From Gaiellasilicea sp037721555 (lineage in GTDB: Bacteria; Actinomycetota; Thermoleophilia; Gaiellales; Gaiellaceae): a DNA stretch of 64,000 bases. The DNA lies in assembly GCA_037721555.1 (NCBI GenBank), contig JBBJOI010000001.1, forward strand, positions 279,694-343,693. The letters run 5' to 3'. Below the pieces are notes generated by a model. The model worked only from the letters and a program-made list of their open reading frames with translations, was not told where the DNA came from and made no database searches. The position numbers and the translations under genes were made by a program. Numbering within the stretch: the stretch's first letter is position 1; every line of letters starts with the position of its first letter. Below, one piece after another: positions 33,019 to 39,952 of the stretch.

Positions 33019-33312
33019 TTACTCCGGCAGGACGCAGCCGGCGTCGGGATCCGCGAGACGCACCTTGGGCCCCCGTTCGTCGACGTCGACCCGGAACCAG
33101 TCGCAGCCGCCCTCCGCGCGCCGAACGGCGCAGACGAACGACGAGGTTTGCTCGATCCTGAAGATCGCGGTTCGGGCTGCCTCGGTGCAGTGGGTCTCGT
33201 CAACCTCATACCGGGCCGCGATCGGCGACGCTCGCACGTGGGCCTGCGTCTCCTCGCGGGCCGCTTGCTGCTGCGCGTCCTCGCCGCAGCCCGCCAGGGC
33301 GAGCACGAGCAC
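33019..33312 (-). CDS. small putative lipoprotein
   Basis: A hydrophobic N-terminus LVLVLALAGC ending in a perfect lipobox (LAGC) is followed by GEDAQQQAAREET and a small Cys-containing domain (ETHCTEAART, SFVCAVRRAEGGCDWFRVDVDE, PDAGCVLPE). The start is uncertain: the nearest in-frame GTG (33312) gives a signal peptide without a charged n-region, while in-frame codons further upstream (PRPRRSAFS) would supply it but have no ATG/GTG/TTG outside rplS. It lies 13 bp after rplS on the same strand. Unknown function; probably anchored to the outer face of the membrane. Confidence 0.5.
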   Translation of the reverse strand: MLVLALAGCGEDAQQQAAREETQAHVRASPIAARYEVDETHCTEAARTAIFRIEQTSSFVCAVRRAEGGCDWFRVDVDERGPKVRLADPDAGCVLPE

Positions 33313-33325
33313 GAGGGAGAACGCG

Positions 33326-33871
33326 CTACGCCGTGGTCTTGGTGTCGTCCGCGACTGCTTCGTCGGCAGCCGGTTCCGCGGCAACGTTCTCGCCCGAGGC
33401 TTCGGGCGGCACCTCGATCTGCTCGAGCTCGGTCGCAACTGTCGCCTCCTCGATGACCACAGGCGGCGGCCCCTGCGTCGCCTTCGCGCTGATCACCTTT
33501 GCGCTGGTCACCTTCGCCCCGGGAGCCTGACGCAGCTCGCGCACGCGCGCCTTCTTGCCCACCTTGCCACGCAGGTAGTAGAGCTTGGCGCGATTGACGT
33601 CGCCGATCGCGCCTACTTCGATCTTCTCGATCTTCGGTGAATGCACGGGGAACGTGCGCTCCACGCCTACCCCGAATGACTGCTTGCGGACCGTGAAGGT
33701 CTCGCGCATGCCGGAGCCCTGGCGTTTGATCACGATTCCCTCGAAGACCTGTACACGACGGCGCTGGCCCTCGATCACTTGGAAATGCACACGAACAGTG
33801 TCGCCCGCCTTGAAGCGCGGGATGTCCTGGCGCAGCTGTCGCTGCTCGATGCTCTCGATGATCGTGCTCAT
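33326..33871 (-). CDS. rplS: 50S ribosomal protein L19 with long acidic C-terminal extension
   Basis: Residues 1-112 are a complete L19: DIPRFKAGDTVRVHFQVIEG, RVQVFEGIVIKRQGSGMRETFTVRK, VERTFPVHSPKIEKIEV and NRAKLYYLRGKVGKKARV. L19 is normally about 115 residues and lies at the 30S-50S interface. Here it continues about 68 residues further with an Ala/Glu/Val-rich acidic tail (ATVATELEQIEVPPEASGEN ... DEAVADDTKTTA). No sign of a frameshift joins the two parts. Confidence 0.95.
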   Translation of the reverse strand: MSTIIESIEQRQLRQDIPRFKAGDTVRVHFQVIEGQRRRVQVFEGIVIKRQGSGMRETFTVRKQSFGVGVERTFPVHSPKIEKIEVGAIGDVNRAKLYYLRGKVGKKARVRELRQAPGAKVTSAKVISAKATQGPPPVVIEEATVATELEQIEVPPEASGENVAAEPAADEAVADDTKTTA

Positions 33872-33904
33872 GGCAAAGGAGTCGGCCGAAGCCGACGCCG
33901 GATT

Positions 33905-34642
33905 CTAGCGGATCGAGATTCGATTCGGCGGCCAGTAGGTGGCGAAGACCTTGCCGATCAGGTTGTCGCGCGGAACCGTCCCCCACTCCCGCGAGTCGCA
34001 AGACTGGCCGCGATTGTCGCCCATCATGAAGTATCCGCCCGGTGGGACTTGGTACGTCCTCGGGTTGCGCGTGTCGCGCCGATCCTGCGCGATGTACGGC
34101 TCCTCGAGCCTGCGGCCGTCGATGAAGACGTAGGTGAGCCCGCCCTGGGTGCGAAGCTCGAGCCGCTCACCCGGAAGCCCGATGATGCGCTTGACGAACG
34201 TGCCACCCGCACCGCAGCGCTCCTGCGCCGCCTGTGGGGTCTCGAAGACGGCGATGTCGCCGCGCTCGGGATCCTTGAGGTGGTAGATGAAGCGGTTCGC
34301 GAGCACACGGTCCGAGAAACCCGCCTCGCAGCCGGTCGCCGGCTCCGCACAGTGGAGGGTGGGCTCCATCGAGGAGGACGGGATGCGGTACGGGTTGACG
34401 ACCCACTCCTTGATCGCCAGCACGATCAGGATCGCGCCGACGATCGTGACGACCCAGTCGATGATCACACGCCACGGCTGGGGCAGCCTGCGCGTCAGGC
34501 GGTCGACCGGGTTGCGCGAGTGATGCTGTTGCACCGGCGGCTCCGGCGTCGGCCGCGGCTGCACCGGAGGGAGCGTCGGTGGCTCGGAGATCTGCCGATC
34601 GAAGTCGTAGCGGCGCTCGGGATCGCTGTAGCCGTCGCTCAT
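33905..34642 (-). CDS. lepB: signal peptidase I
   Basis: Cleaves signal peptides at the outer face of the membrane. The cytoplasmic N-terminus is Pro/Gln-rich (PPTLPPVQPRPTPEPPVQQH); one transmembrane helix (IIDWVVTIVGAILIVLAI) follows. The catalytic Ser is in YRIPSSSMEPTL, the Lys in GTFVKRIIGLPGE, and the late motifs are GYFMMGDNRGQSCDSREWG. ATG 34642 overlaps the trmD stop as ATGA; codons upstream are inside trmD. 245 residues. Confidence 0.94.
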   Translation of the reverse strand: MSDGYSDPERRYDFDRQISEPPTLPPVQPRPTPEPPVQQHHSRNPVDRLTRRLPQPWRVIIDWVVTIVGAILIVLAIKEWVVNPYRIPSSSMEPTLHCAEPATGCEAGFSDRVLANRFIYHLKDPERGDIAVFETPQAAQERCGAGGTFVKRIIGLPGERLELRTQGGLTYVFIDGRRLEEPYIAQDRRDTRNPRTYQVPPGGYFMMGDNRGQSCDSREWGTVPRDNLIGKVFATYWPPNRISIR

Positions 34643-35298
34643 CGTGTGGCGCTCCGGCTGAGGCTCTGCTCGCGCCGCCAACCGTCGACACGACCGTGAT
34701 CCCCCGACAGCAGCACCTCCGGCACCTTCCATCCTCTGAACTCGGCAGGCCGCGTGTAGTGGGGGTACTCCAGTCCGCCACCCAGCGCCTCCGAAAAGCT
34801 CTCGTGCTCGCCGGAGCCCGCTGCCAGCGCGCCCGGAAGCCGCCGAACGATCGCGTCGAGGAGCACCATCGCCGGCAGCTCTCCGCCCGAGAGCACGTAG
34901 GGGCCGATCGAGACCGCATCCGAGCAGAGGTGCGCGACGATGCGCTCGTCAAAGCCCTCGAAGCGCGACGAGAGCAGCGTCAGGTGCGGCTCGAAGGCCA
35001 GCTCCTCGACCACCGCTTGCGTCAAGGGACGGCCCTGTGGCGAGAGGGCAATGATGCGCTGTGAGGGACTGCGGCCGTAGGCCGCCTCGAGGGCGGCGGC
35101 GGCGACGTCGACGCGCAGCACCATCCCCGCACCACCGCCATAGGGCTCGTCGTCGACCTGGCCTGCGCGAAGCGGCGTCGTGTCTCGGTAGTTGTGGAGA
35201 CGCAGCTCGAGTTCCCGGCCCAGCACCCCCGCTACCGGCTGCTGCTCGGTCATCCACGCGAACGCATGCGGAACCTGGGTGAAGACGTCGATTCTCAC
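34639..35298 (-). CDS. trmD: tRNA (guanine-N1)-methyltransferase TrmD
   Basis: Makes m1G37 in tRNAs reading CNN codons, preventing +1 frameshifting. SPOUT fold: MRIDVFTQVPHAF, NYRDTTPLRAGQVDDEPYGGGAGMV (in two parts: NYRDTTPLRA and DDEPYGGGAGMVLR), the trefoil-knot SAM loop SIGPYVLSGGELPAMVLLDA, and the C-terminal EYPHYTRPAEFRGWKVPEVL. 219 residues, slightly shorter than E. coli. In the order rpsP-khpA-rimM-trmD-lepB. Confidence 0.95.
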   Translation of the reverse strand: MRIDVFTQVPHAFAWMTEQQPVAGVLGRELELRLHNYRDTTPLRAGQVDDEPYGGGAGMVLRVDVAAAALEAAYGRSPSQRIIALSPQGRPLTQAVVEELAFEPHLTLLSSRFEGFDERIVAHLCSDAVSIGPYVLSGGELPAMVLLDAIVRRLPGALAAGSGEHESFSEALGGGLEYPHYTRPAEFRGWKVPEVLLSGDHGRVDGWRREQSLSRSATR

Positions 35299-35310
35299 GG
35301 CCGCGTCAGG

Positions 35311-35784
35311 TTACTCATCGTCGACGAAGCCCCGCGCGACCTGAATGCGGCCCGTCTCAAGATCTACCTCCTGGATGCACGCCTCGACAAGCGGCAGCAA
35401 GAGACCGGAGTCGAGCTCGATCGAGTCATTCGCGGGGCCATTGTGCACCTTTGCAACAGTTCCGAGCCGCCGGCCCCCTCCCTCCTCCACTTCGAGTCCG
35501 ATCAGCTGAAAGACGTAGTACGTGTCGGGCTCCGGCGCGGGCAGCTCCGCCCGAGGGATCGCAATGCTCGTGCCGCGCGGAACGTCCCGGTCGAGCTTGA
35601 TCACGACACGCCCCCCGGAGCCTCGCTTGGAGACGATCACCTCGGCCGGCTCGCCGCCCACGTACAATCGCGCGCCCCGCGTGAACCGCTCCGGCTCCTC
35701 GCTGGCATCCTCCACGAAGAACGAACCGTCGATTCCGTGCGACCGTCCCACGCGCCCGACGGGCACGAGCTCCTCTCTACTCAA
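35311..35784 (-). CDS. rimM: 16S rRNA processing protein RimM
   Basis: Assists maturation of the 30S head around S19. N-terminal RimM barrel: VPVGRVGRSHGIDGSFFVED; the PRC-barrel half contains YYVFQLIGLEVE, LGTVAKVHNGPANDSIEL and LLLPLVEACIQEVDLETGRI. 157 residues is usual. The gene overlaps the KH-domain gene by 8 bp, indicating co-translation with it. Confidence 0.93.
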   Translation of the reverse strand: MSREELVPVGRVGRSHGIDGSFFVEDASEEPERFTRGARLYVGGEPAEVIVSKRGSGGRVVIKLDRDVPRGTSIAIPRAELPAPEPDTYYVFQLIGLEVEEGGGRRLGTVAKVHNGPANDSIELDSGLLLPLVEACIQEVDLETGRIQVARGFVDDE

Positions 35785-36007
35785 CGATCTCGAGCACGAC
35801 CCGCCGGCGCGAGCGGACGCTGCTCGCGCGAACGACGGTGCGCAACGCCCGTGCGATCCGCCCCGAGCGCCCGATCACCTTGCCGCGGTCGTCAGGTGCG
35901 ACGTAGAGCTGAAGCACCGTGCCGTCCTCCCGCTCCACCTCGTCGACCCGGACCGCGTCCGGATCGTCGACGAGCTGCCGCGCGAGCCACTCGAGCAGGT
36001 CGGCCAT
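35777..36007 (-). CDS. khpA: KH-domain RNA-binding protein KhpA
   Basis: A 76-residue single KH domain: LLEWLARQLVDDPDAVRV, then VLQLYVAPDDRGKVIGRSGR with the GxxG loop (GRSG; DDRGKVIGRSGRIARAL), then RTVVRASSVRSRRRVVLEI. KhpA homologues bind small RNAs and are always linked to rpsP and rimM. Four bp separate it from rpsP. Confidence 0.93.
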   Translation of the reverse strand: MADLLEWLARQLVDDPDAVRVDEVEREDGTVLQLYVAPDDRGKVIGRSGRIARALRTVVRASSVRSRRRVVLEIVE

Positions 36008-36011
36008 CTAC

Positions 36012-36254
36012 TTAGGTGATGTTCGAAGCCTTGATCAGCTTCGCGACCGCGTTCGAGGGCTGCGCACCCTTGCCGAGCCAGTCCTTCACCTTGTCACCAT
36101 CGAGCTCGATCGTCGAGGGATCGGTCTGCGGGTTGTACCGCCCGATGATCTCGATGAACCTGCCGTCGCGCGGCGAGCGCGAGTCGGCCACGACCACGCG
36201 GTAGATCGGGTTTTTCTTCGAGCCGACTCGCGTCAGCCTCATCCGTACTGCCAT
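36012..36254 (-). CDS. rpsP: 30S ribosomal protein S16
   Basis: An 80-residue S16: VRMRLTRVGSKKNPIYRVVV, DSRSPRDGRFIEIIGRYNPQ, and the C-terminal DKVKDWLGKGAQPSNAVAKLI. Full length and normally placed between ffh and khpA. Confidence 0.97.
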   Translation of the reverse strand: MAVRMRLTRVGSKKNPIYRVVVADSRSPRDGRFIEIIGRYNPQTDPSTIELDGDKVKDWLGKGAQPSNAVAKLIKASNIT

Positions 36255-36262
36255 CCCTCGAC

Positions 36263-37591
36263 TTACCTCCGTCCTGCCTTCGTCAGTTGTCCGGGCAGGG
36301 TCGGCACCTTCCCCTTGCCCATCTGCTTCATCATCTTCTCCATCTGCTTGCGTGCGGTGAGGAGCTTATTGACGTCTTGGATCGTCTGCCCGCTCCCCCG
36401 TGCGATTCGCTGCCGCCGCGGCCCGTTGATCAGGTGCGGCAGCCGGCGTTCTTGCGGCGTCATCGACAACACGATCGCCTCGACGCGCGCAAGCTGGCGC
36501 TCGTCGATGTCGACGTCTTTCAGCTGGTTGCCGAGCCCGGGAATCAGCTTCAGGACGCCCTGCAGCGGACCCATCTTGCGCAGCATCTTCTGGGCGGCAA
36601 GGAAGTCGTCGAACGTGAACTGGCCGGCGCGCATACGCGCCTCCATCGCCTCCGCCTCGTCCTCCTCGACCGCCTCCTCCGCCTTCTCGATCAGCGTCAG
36701 GACGTCACCCATGCCGAGGATCCGGGACGCCATCCGGTCGGGATGGAAGTACTCGAGCTGGTCGAGCTTCTCGCCGACCGAGACGAGCTTGATCGGCTTG
36801 CCCGTGACGGCTTTCACGGAGAGCGCTGCGCCGCCACGCGCGTCACCGTCGAGCTTTGTCAGGACAACGCCGTCGAACGCGATCCGCTCGAAGAACGCCT
36901 CGGCGACGTTGACTGCCTCCTGGCCCGTCATCGAGTCGACGACGAGCAGCACGTTCGTCGGCTTGGCCGCATCGCGGACTCGCGCGAGCTCGTCCATCAA
37001 CCCCTCGTCGATGTGCAGCCTGCCGGCCGTATCGAGGATGACGACGTCCTGTCCCGAGCTCTGCGCCGCCTGCAAGCCGTACTTGACCACCTCCACGGGA
37101 TCATTGGTCTCGCGCCGGTAGACGGGAATCTGGATCTGGCGGCCGAGCTGCTCGAGCTGGTCGATCGCGGCGGGCCGCTGGAGGTCGGCGGCGACGAGCG
37201 CAGGCTTCTTGCCCTCCTTGCGGAGGAGCAGCGCGAGCTTCGCGGCGGTTGTCGTCTTCCCCGAGCCCTGAAGGCCCGCGAGCAGGATCACGGTGGGCGG
37301 ACGGCCGAACGCGAGGCGGGAGTCGCCCGCCCCCATCAGCGCGGTCAGCTCCTCGTGCACGATCTTCACGACCTGCTGGCCCGGCGTCAGGCTCTTCAGC
37401 ACGTCCTGGCCGGTCGCGCGCTCGCGCACCTGTCCGACGAAGTCCTTGACGACCTGGAAATTGACGTCGGCCTCGAGCAGCGCGAGGCGGATCTCGCGCA
37501 TCGCCCTCGAGATCGTCTCCTCGTCGAGCCGGCCCTTGCCGCGCAGGTCGCCGAGCGTGGCCTGGAGCTTGTCGGAGAGCGTGTCGAACAC
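36263..37591 (-). CDS. ffh: signal recognition particle protein Ffh
   Basis: SRP54 GTPase that delivers ribosome-nascent-chain complexes to FtsY. The N domain spans residues 1-90. The G domain has LAGLQGSGKTTTAAKLAL near 105-122, DLQRPAAIDQL, VVILDTAGRLH and LTKLDGDARGGAALS. The methionine-rich M domain is from about 300 (DFLAAQKMLRKMGPLQGVLKLIPG ... KQMEKMMKQMGKGK). 442 residues. It is divergent from the dodecin gene; no SRP RNA is visible nearby. Confidence 0.97.
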   Translation of the reverse strand: MFDTLSDKLQATLGDLRGKGRLDEETISRAMREIRLALLEADVNFQVVKDFVGQVRERATGQDVLKSLTPGQQVVKIVHEELTALMGAGDSRLAFGRPPTVILLAGLQGSGKTTTAAKLALLLRKEGKKPALVAADLQRPAAIDQLEQLGRQIQIPVYRRETNDPVEVVKYGLQAAQSSGQDVVILDTAGRLHIDEGLMDELARVRDAAKPTNVLLVVDSMTGQEAVNVAEAFFERIAFDGVVLTKLDGDARGGAALSVKAVTGKPIKLVSVGEKLDQLEYFHPDRMASRILGMGDVLTLIEKAEEAVEEDEAEAMEARMRAGQFTFDDFLAAQKMLRKMGPLQGVLKLIPGLGNQLKDVDIDERQLARVEAIVLSMTPQERRLPHLINGPRRQRIARGSGQTIQDVNKLLTARKQMEKMMKQMGKGKVPTLPGQLTKAGRR

Positions 37592-37658
37592 CGGCCCGTC
37601 AGTGTAGACATGGGTCGGTTCGGGCAGGTGAATCCCGTCCCCGACAAGGAGCGTTCAC

Positions 37659-37865
37659 ATGGCGAACATCGCCAAGGTCATCACGGTCATCGGCAACTCG
37701 CCGGACGGCTTCGCCGAGGCCGCACAGGTCGCGGTGCAGGAGGCGTCGCAGACGCTGCGCGGCATCACCGGCGCCGACGTGCTCTCGATGAGTTGTGAGG
37801 TGGAGGGCGACCGGATCACGACGTTCCGGACAACGGTCAACATCGCGTTCGCGATCGAGCGCTAG
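37659..37865 (+). CDS. dodecin family protein
   Basis: A 68-residue protein with the dodecin fold signature: NIAKVITVIGNSPDGFAEAA, QVAVQEASQTLRGITGADVL, and strands VEGDRITTFRTTVNIAFAIE. Dodecins are hollow dodecamers that bind flavins (or CoA in some actinobacteria). AAGGAG lies 7 nt before the ATG. It is the only rightward gene in this part of the block. Confidence 0.85.
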   Translation: MANIAKVITVIGNSPDGFAEAAQVAVQEASQTLRGITGADVLSMSCEVEGDRITTFRTTVNIAFAIER

Positions 37866-37949
37866 GGGCTGAAACAACCCTCGGGCGGGGGCCGACCCAG
37901 ATCGTGCCCTCACAGGCAAACGCGTGCTCAGGCGTATGTACGTCCGCCC

Positions 37950-38260
37950 GAGGTGTCGTCGTGCATCCTGAAGCCTCACGGCTCGCTATTTGACGACGAC
38001 TGCAACCGTTCGACCGACGGGAGCTCGCAACCGTGTAGACGAGCTGCGACAGACGCAGGTCGAAGGTTCGGCTCGTATGGCTCGAGCCGCTCGGCTCGAA
38101 GGTGGAGGCGGACGTGGTCACCGGGCGGAGTGACAGCGACCATCGGTTTCCGCGGGAAGTTTCCGCGGGAAGATCGCTTCTCAGCCGTTATCCCGCTCGA
38201 CCGGTGTCAGCCAGGAATGCGCGGAGGACGAGCCGCGGACGGGCTGCACGTCCCGCGAAA
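37950..38260 (-). pseudogene. GerMN-domain protein remnant (tentative)
   Basis: The roughly 450 bp between dodecin and ftsY hold no intact gene. On the minus strand, pieces in different frames read TPVERDNG, then TSASTFEPSGSSHTSRTFDL, then RLSQLVYTVAS, then after a one-base shift PSVERLQSSSNSEP and a stop. The order (PxERxxGL ... AxF...GS ... LRLAQLVYTxTQFPSVxxVxF...GEP) is that of a GerMN (sporulation/germination-type) extracytoplasmic domain. In-frame TGAs and the 13-bp tandem duplication at 38147-38172 support decay. A 10-bp inverted repeat CCTCGGGCGG (37879-37888) / CCGCCCGAGG (37944-37953) lies at its end. Confidence 0.45.
38147..38172. repeat. 13-bp tandem duplication
   Basis: TTTCCGCGGGAAG occurs twice head to tail, perfectly. 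It lies within the presumed GerMN remnant upstream of the ftsY stop and shifts its frame, consistent with slippage in unconstrained DNA. Confidence 0.85.
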
Positions 38261-38315
38261 CGGCGCGAAGAGAACAGGCGCATACGTCCGCAGGCGCTGG
38301 TTCCGTCACGTGCGG

Positions 38316-39266
38316 TCAGCCCGACACGAGCGCGCGCGCAAAGTCCTGCGGATCGAATGGACGCAAGTCGTCCAAGCCTTCGCCGACGCCGATCAGCTTG
38401 ACCGGCAGGCCGAGCTCGTAGGCGATCGCGACCGCTATACCGCCCTTGGCCGAGCCGTCGAGCTTCGTCAGCGCGACACCGGTCACGTTCGCAGCCTCGC
38501 CGAAGAGGCGCGCTTGCTGGAGGCCGTTCTGCCCGGTCGTGGCATCGACGACGAGGAGCGTCTCGTGCGGCGCGCCCTCGAGCCGGCCCTCGATCACGCG
38601 GCGGACCTTCGCAAGTTCCTCCATCAGGTTCGACTGAGTGTGGAGGCGTCCCGCCGTGTCGACGATCGCGACGTCGTGCCCCCGGGCGCGCGCAGCCTCG
38701 ACCGCGTCGAAGGCGACCGCCGCCGGGTCGGCGCCGCGAGCCGCACCGACGAAGTCCGCTCCAGCTCGCTCCGCCCAGATCTCGAGTTGCTCCTCGGCGG
38801 CCGCCCGGAAGGTGTCCGCCGCGCCAAGGAGGACGGAGCGGTCGTGCTCGCGCAGCTTCTGCGCGAGCTTGCCGATCGTCGTCGTCTTGCCGGTGCCGTT
38901 GACGCCGACAACGAGGATCACGGTCGGCTTCGCGCGGAGGTTGAGCTTGCCTGGCTCGCCGAGCATCTCCGCGACTTCCTGCGCAAGCGCTTCGCCGAGC
39001 TCGCCAAGGTCGCCGCGCGCCTCGAGCCGGCGCACGAGCTCGGCCGTCGCACGCACGCCGACATCGCCGTAGATCAGCGCCTCCTCCAGCCGCTCCCAGT
39101 GCTCTTCGTTGCCGGGGTCGAAGGTCGCTGACGCGAGCTCGCTCGTTAGCGCGCGCCGGCTCTTGCCGAGCGATTCGCGCAGGCGGCCGAAGAAGCCGCG
39201 CTGTTCTGACTCGGTTTCCCGCCGGCCATCAGTGTCGCCCAGGAGCTCTGCCCATGATCTCGCCAC
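38316..39266 (-). CDS. ftsY: signal recognition particle receptor FtsY
   Basis: Membrane-associated SRP GTPase. A short acidic/charged N-terminus precedes the N domain (GFFGRLRESLGKSRRALTSE). The G domain holds VGVNGTGKTTTIGKLAQKL near 120-138, DTFRAAAEEQLEIWAE, VAIVDTAGRLHTQSNLMEEL and LTKLDGSAKGGIAVAIAYEL, ending VGEGLDDLRPFDPQDFARAL. 316 residues. It sits between the dodecin/ffh divergence and smc, slightly separated from smc by the MmcQ-like gene. Confidence 0.96.
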   Translation of the reverse strand: MARSWAELLGDTDGRRETESEQRGFFGRLRESLGKSRRALTSELASATFDPGNEEHWERLEEALIYGDVGVRATAELVRRLEARGDLGELGEALAQEVAEMLGEPGKLNLRAKPTVILVVGVNGTGKTTTIGKLAQKLREHDRSVLLGAADTFRAAAEEQLEIWAERAGADFVGAARGADPAAVAFDAVEAARARGHDVAIVDTAGRLHTQSNLMEELAKVRRVIEGRLEGAPHETLLVVDATTGQNGLQQARLFGEAANVTGVALTKLDGSAKGGIAVAIAYELGLPVKLIGVGEGLDDLRPFDPQDFARALVSG

Positions 39267-39364
39267 GCTGGCAGGTTAGAGAAGAGCCGCCGGAGTCAGA
39301 GCCGCCAGGGTCCCAGAATCGGAACTGTTCTGTTGCACCGCGTGGAGTAGCGCGCCGACCCGGG

Positions 39365-39463
39365 GTCTCTGAGACGATCCGACCGGCTGAGAGAATCGGA
39401 ACGAAGTCGTCACGTCTGCGCAGCACGCCGTCTGGTAGCTGGCCGACGTTCCGTCTCTGAGAC
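39365..39463. promoter_or_regulatory. repeated 11-bp palindrome upstream of the MmcQ-like gene (putative operator)
   Basis: GTCTCTGAGAC, palindromic around its central T, occurs at 39365-39375 and again at 39453-39463, 88 bp apart (about eight helical turns), in the 250-bp gap between the ftsY start and the ATG at 39519. The second copy ends 55 bp before that start. Such paired palindromes could bind a dimeric repressor that loops DNA; no regulator gene is adjacent. Confidence 0.4.
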
Positions 39464-39518
39464 TGGGCAGCTCCACGCGCGGGCGAGGCCACCCGATCGG
39501 CACCGATAGCCTCTCCCG

Positions 39519-39878
39519 ATGGTCACGTGGGAGCACGTCCGGAAACTCGCGCTCGAGCTTCCCGAGGTCGACGAGGCGACCTCCTGGGGCAGCCCGTCCT
39601 TCAAGCTGCGGGGGAAGACGTTCGGCGGTCGCAGCACGCGCCACGGAGACGCGATGTGGACGCGGTGTGAGCAAGACGAGAGGCCGCTCCTCGTCGAGTC
39701 GAACCCGGATCTCTACCGGCTGACCCCCCACTTCGAGCGCTCGCCCGGTTACCTGCTCGTCTGGCTGGAGCACGCCGAAGAGGAGGACGTTCGCGAGCGA
39801 CTGATCGACGGCTGGCTCATCGTCGCGCCAAAGCGGCTCGTGGCCCAGTTCGAGCTTGACGAGGACTCGCCAGGATGA
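39519..39878 (+). CDS. MmcQ/YjbR family protein
   Basis: A 119-residue protein of the MmcQ/YjbR (cyaY-like fold) family: WEHVRKLALELPEVDEATSWG, PSFKLRGKTFGG, and the C-terminal LLVWLEHAEEEDVRERLIDGWLIVAPKRLV (in parts) are typical. The family is thought to bind double-stranded DNA through its Arg/Lys face; function is unknown. It is rightward between the leftward ftsY and smc, interrupting their usual adjacency. Confidence 0.88.
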   Translation: MVTWEHVRKLALELPEVDEATSWGSPSFKLRGKTFGGRSTRHGDAMWTRCEQDERPLLVESNPDLYRLTPHFERSPGYLLVWLEHAEEEDVRERLIDGWLIVAPKRLVAQFELDEDSPG

Positions 39879-39901
39879 TGTTTCGCCGACGGCGCCTGCC
39901 A

Positions 39902-39935
<34 letters not shown>

Positions 39936-39952
39936 CAGCTTGAAGACGTTCC

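Noticed and set aside
37879..37953. 75-nt region bounded by CCTCGGGCGG/CCGCCCGAGG considered as SRP RNA or another small RNA near ffh
   Set aside because: No conserved SRP loop (GGAAG/AGCAG-type sequence) and it overlaps a probable gene relic; more likely a terminator arm or chance palindrome.
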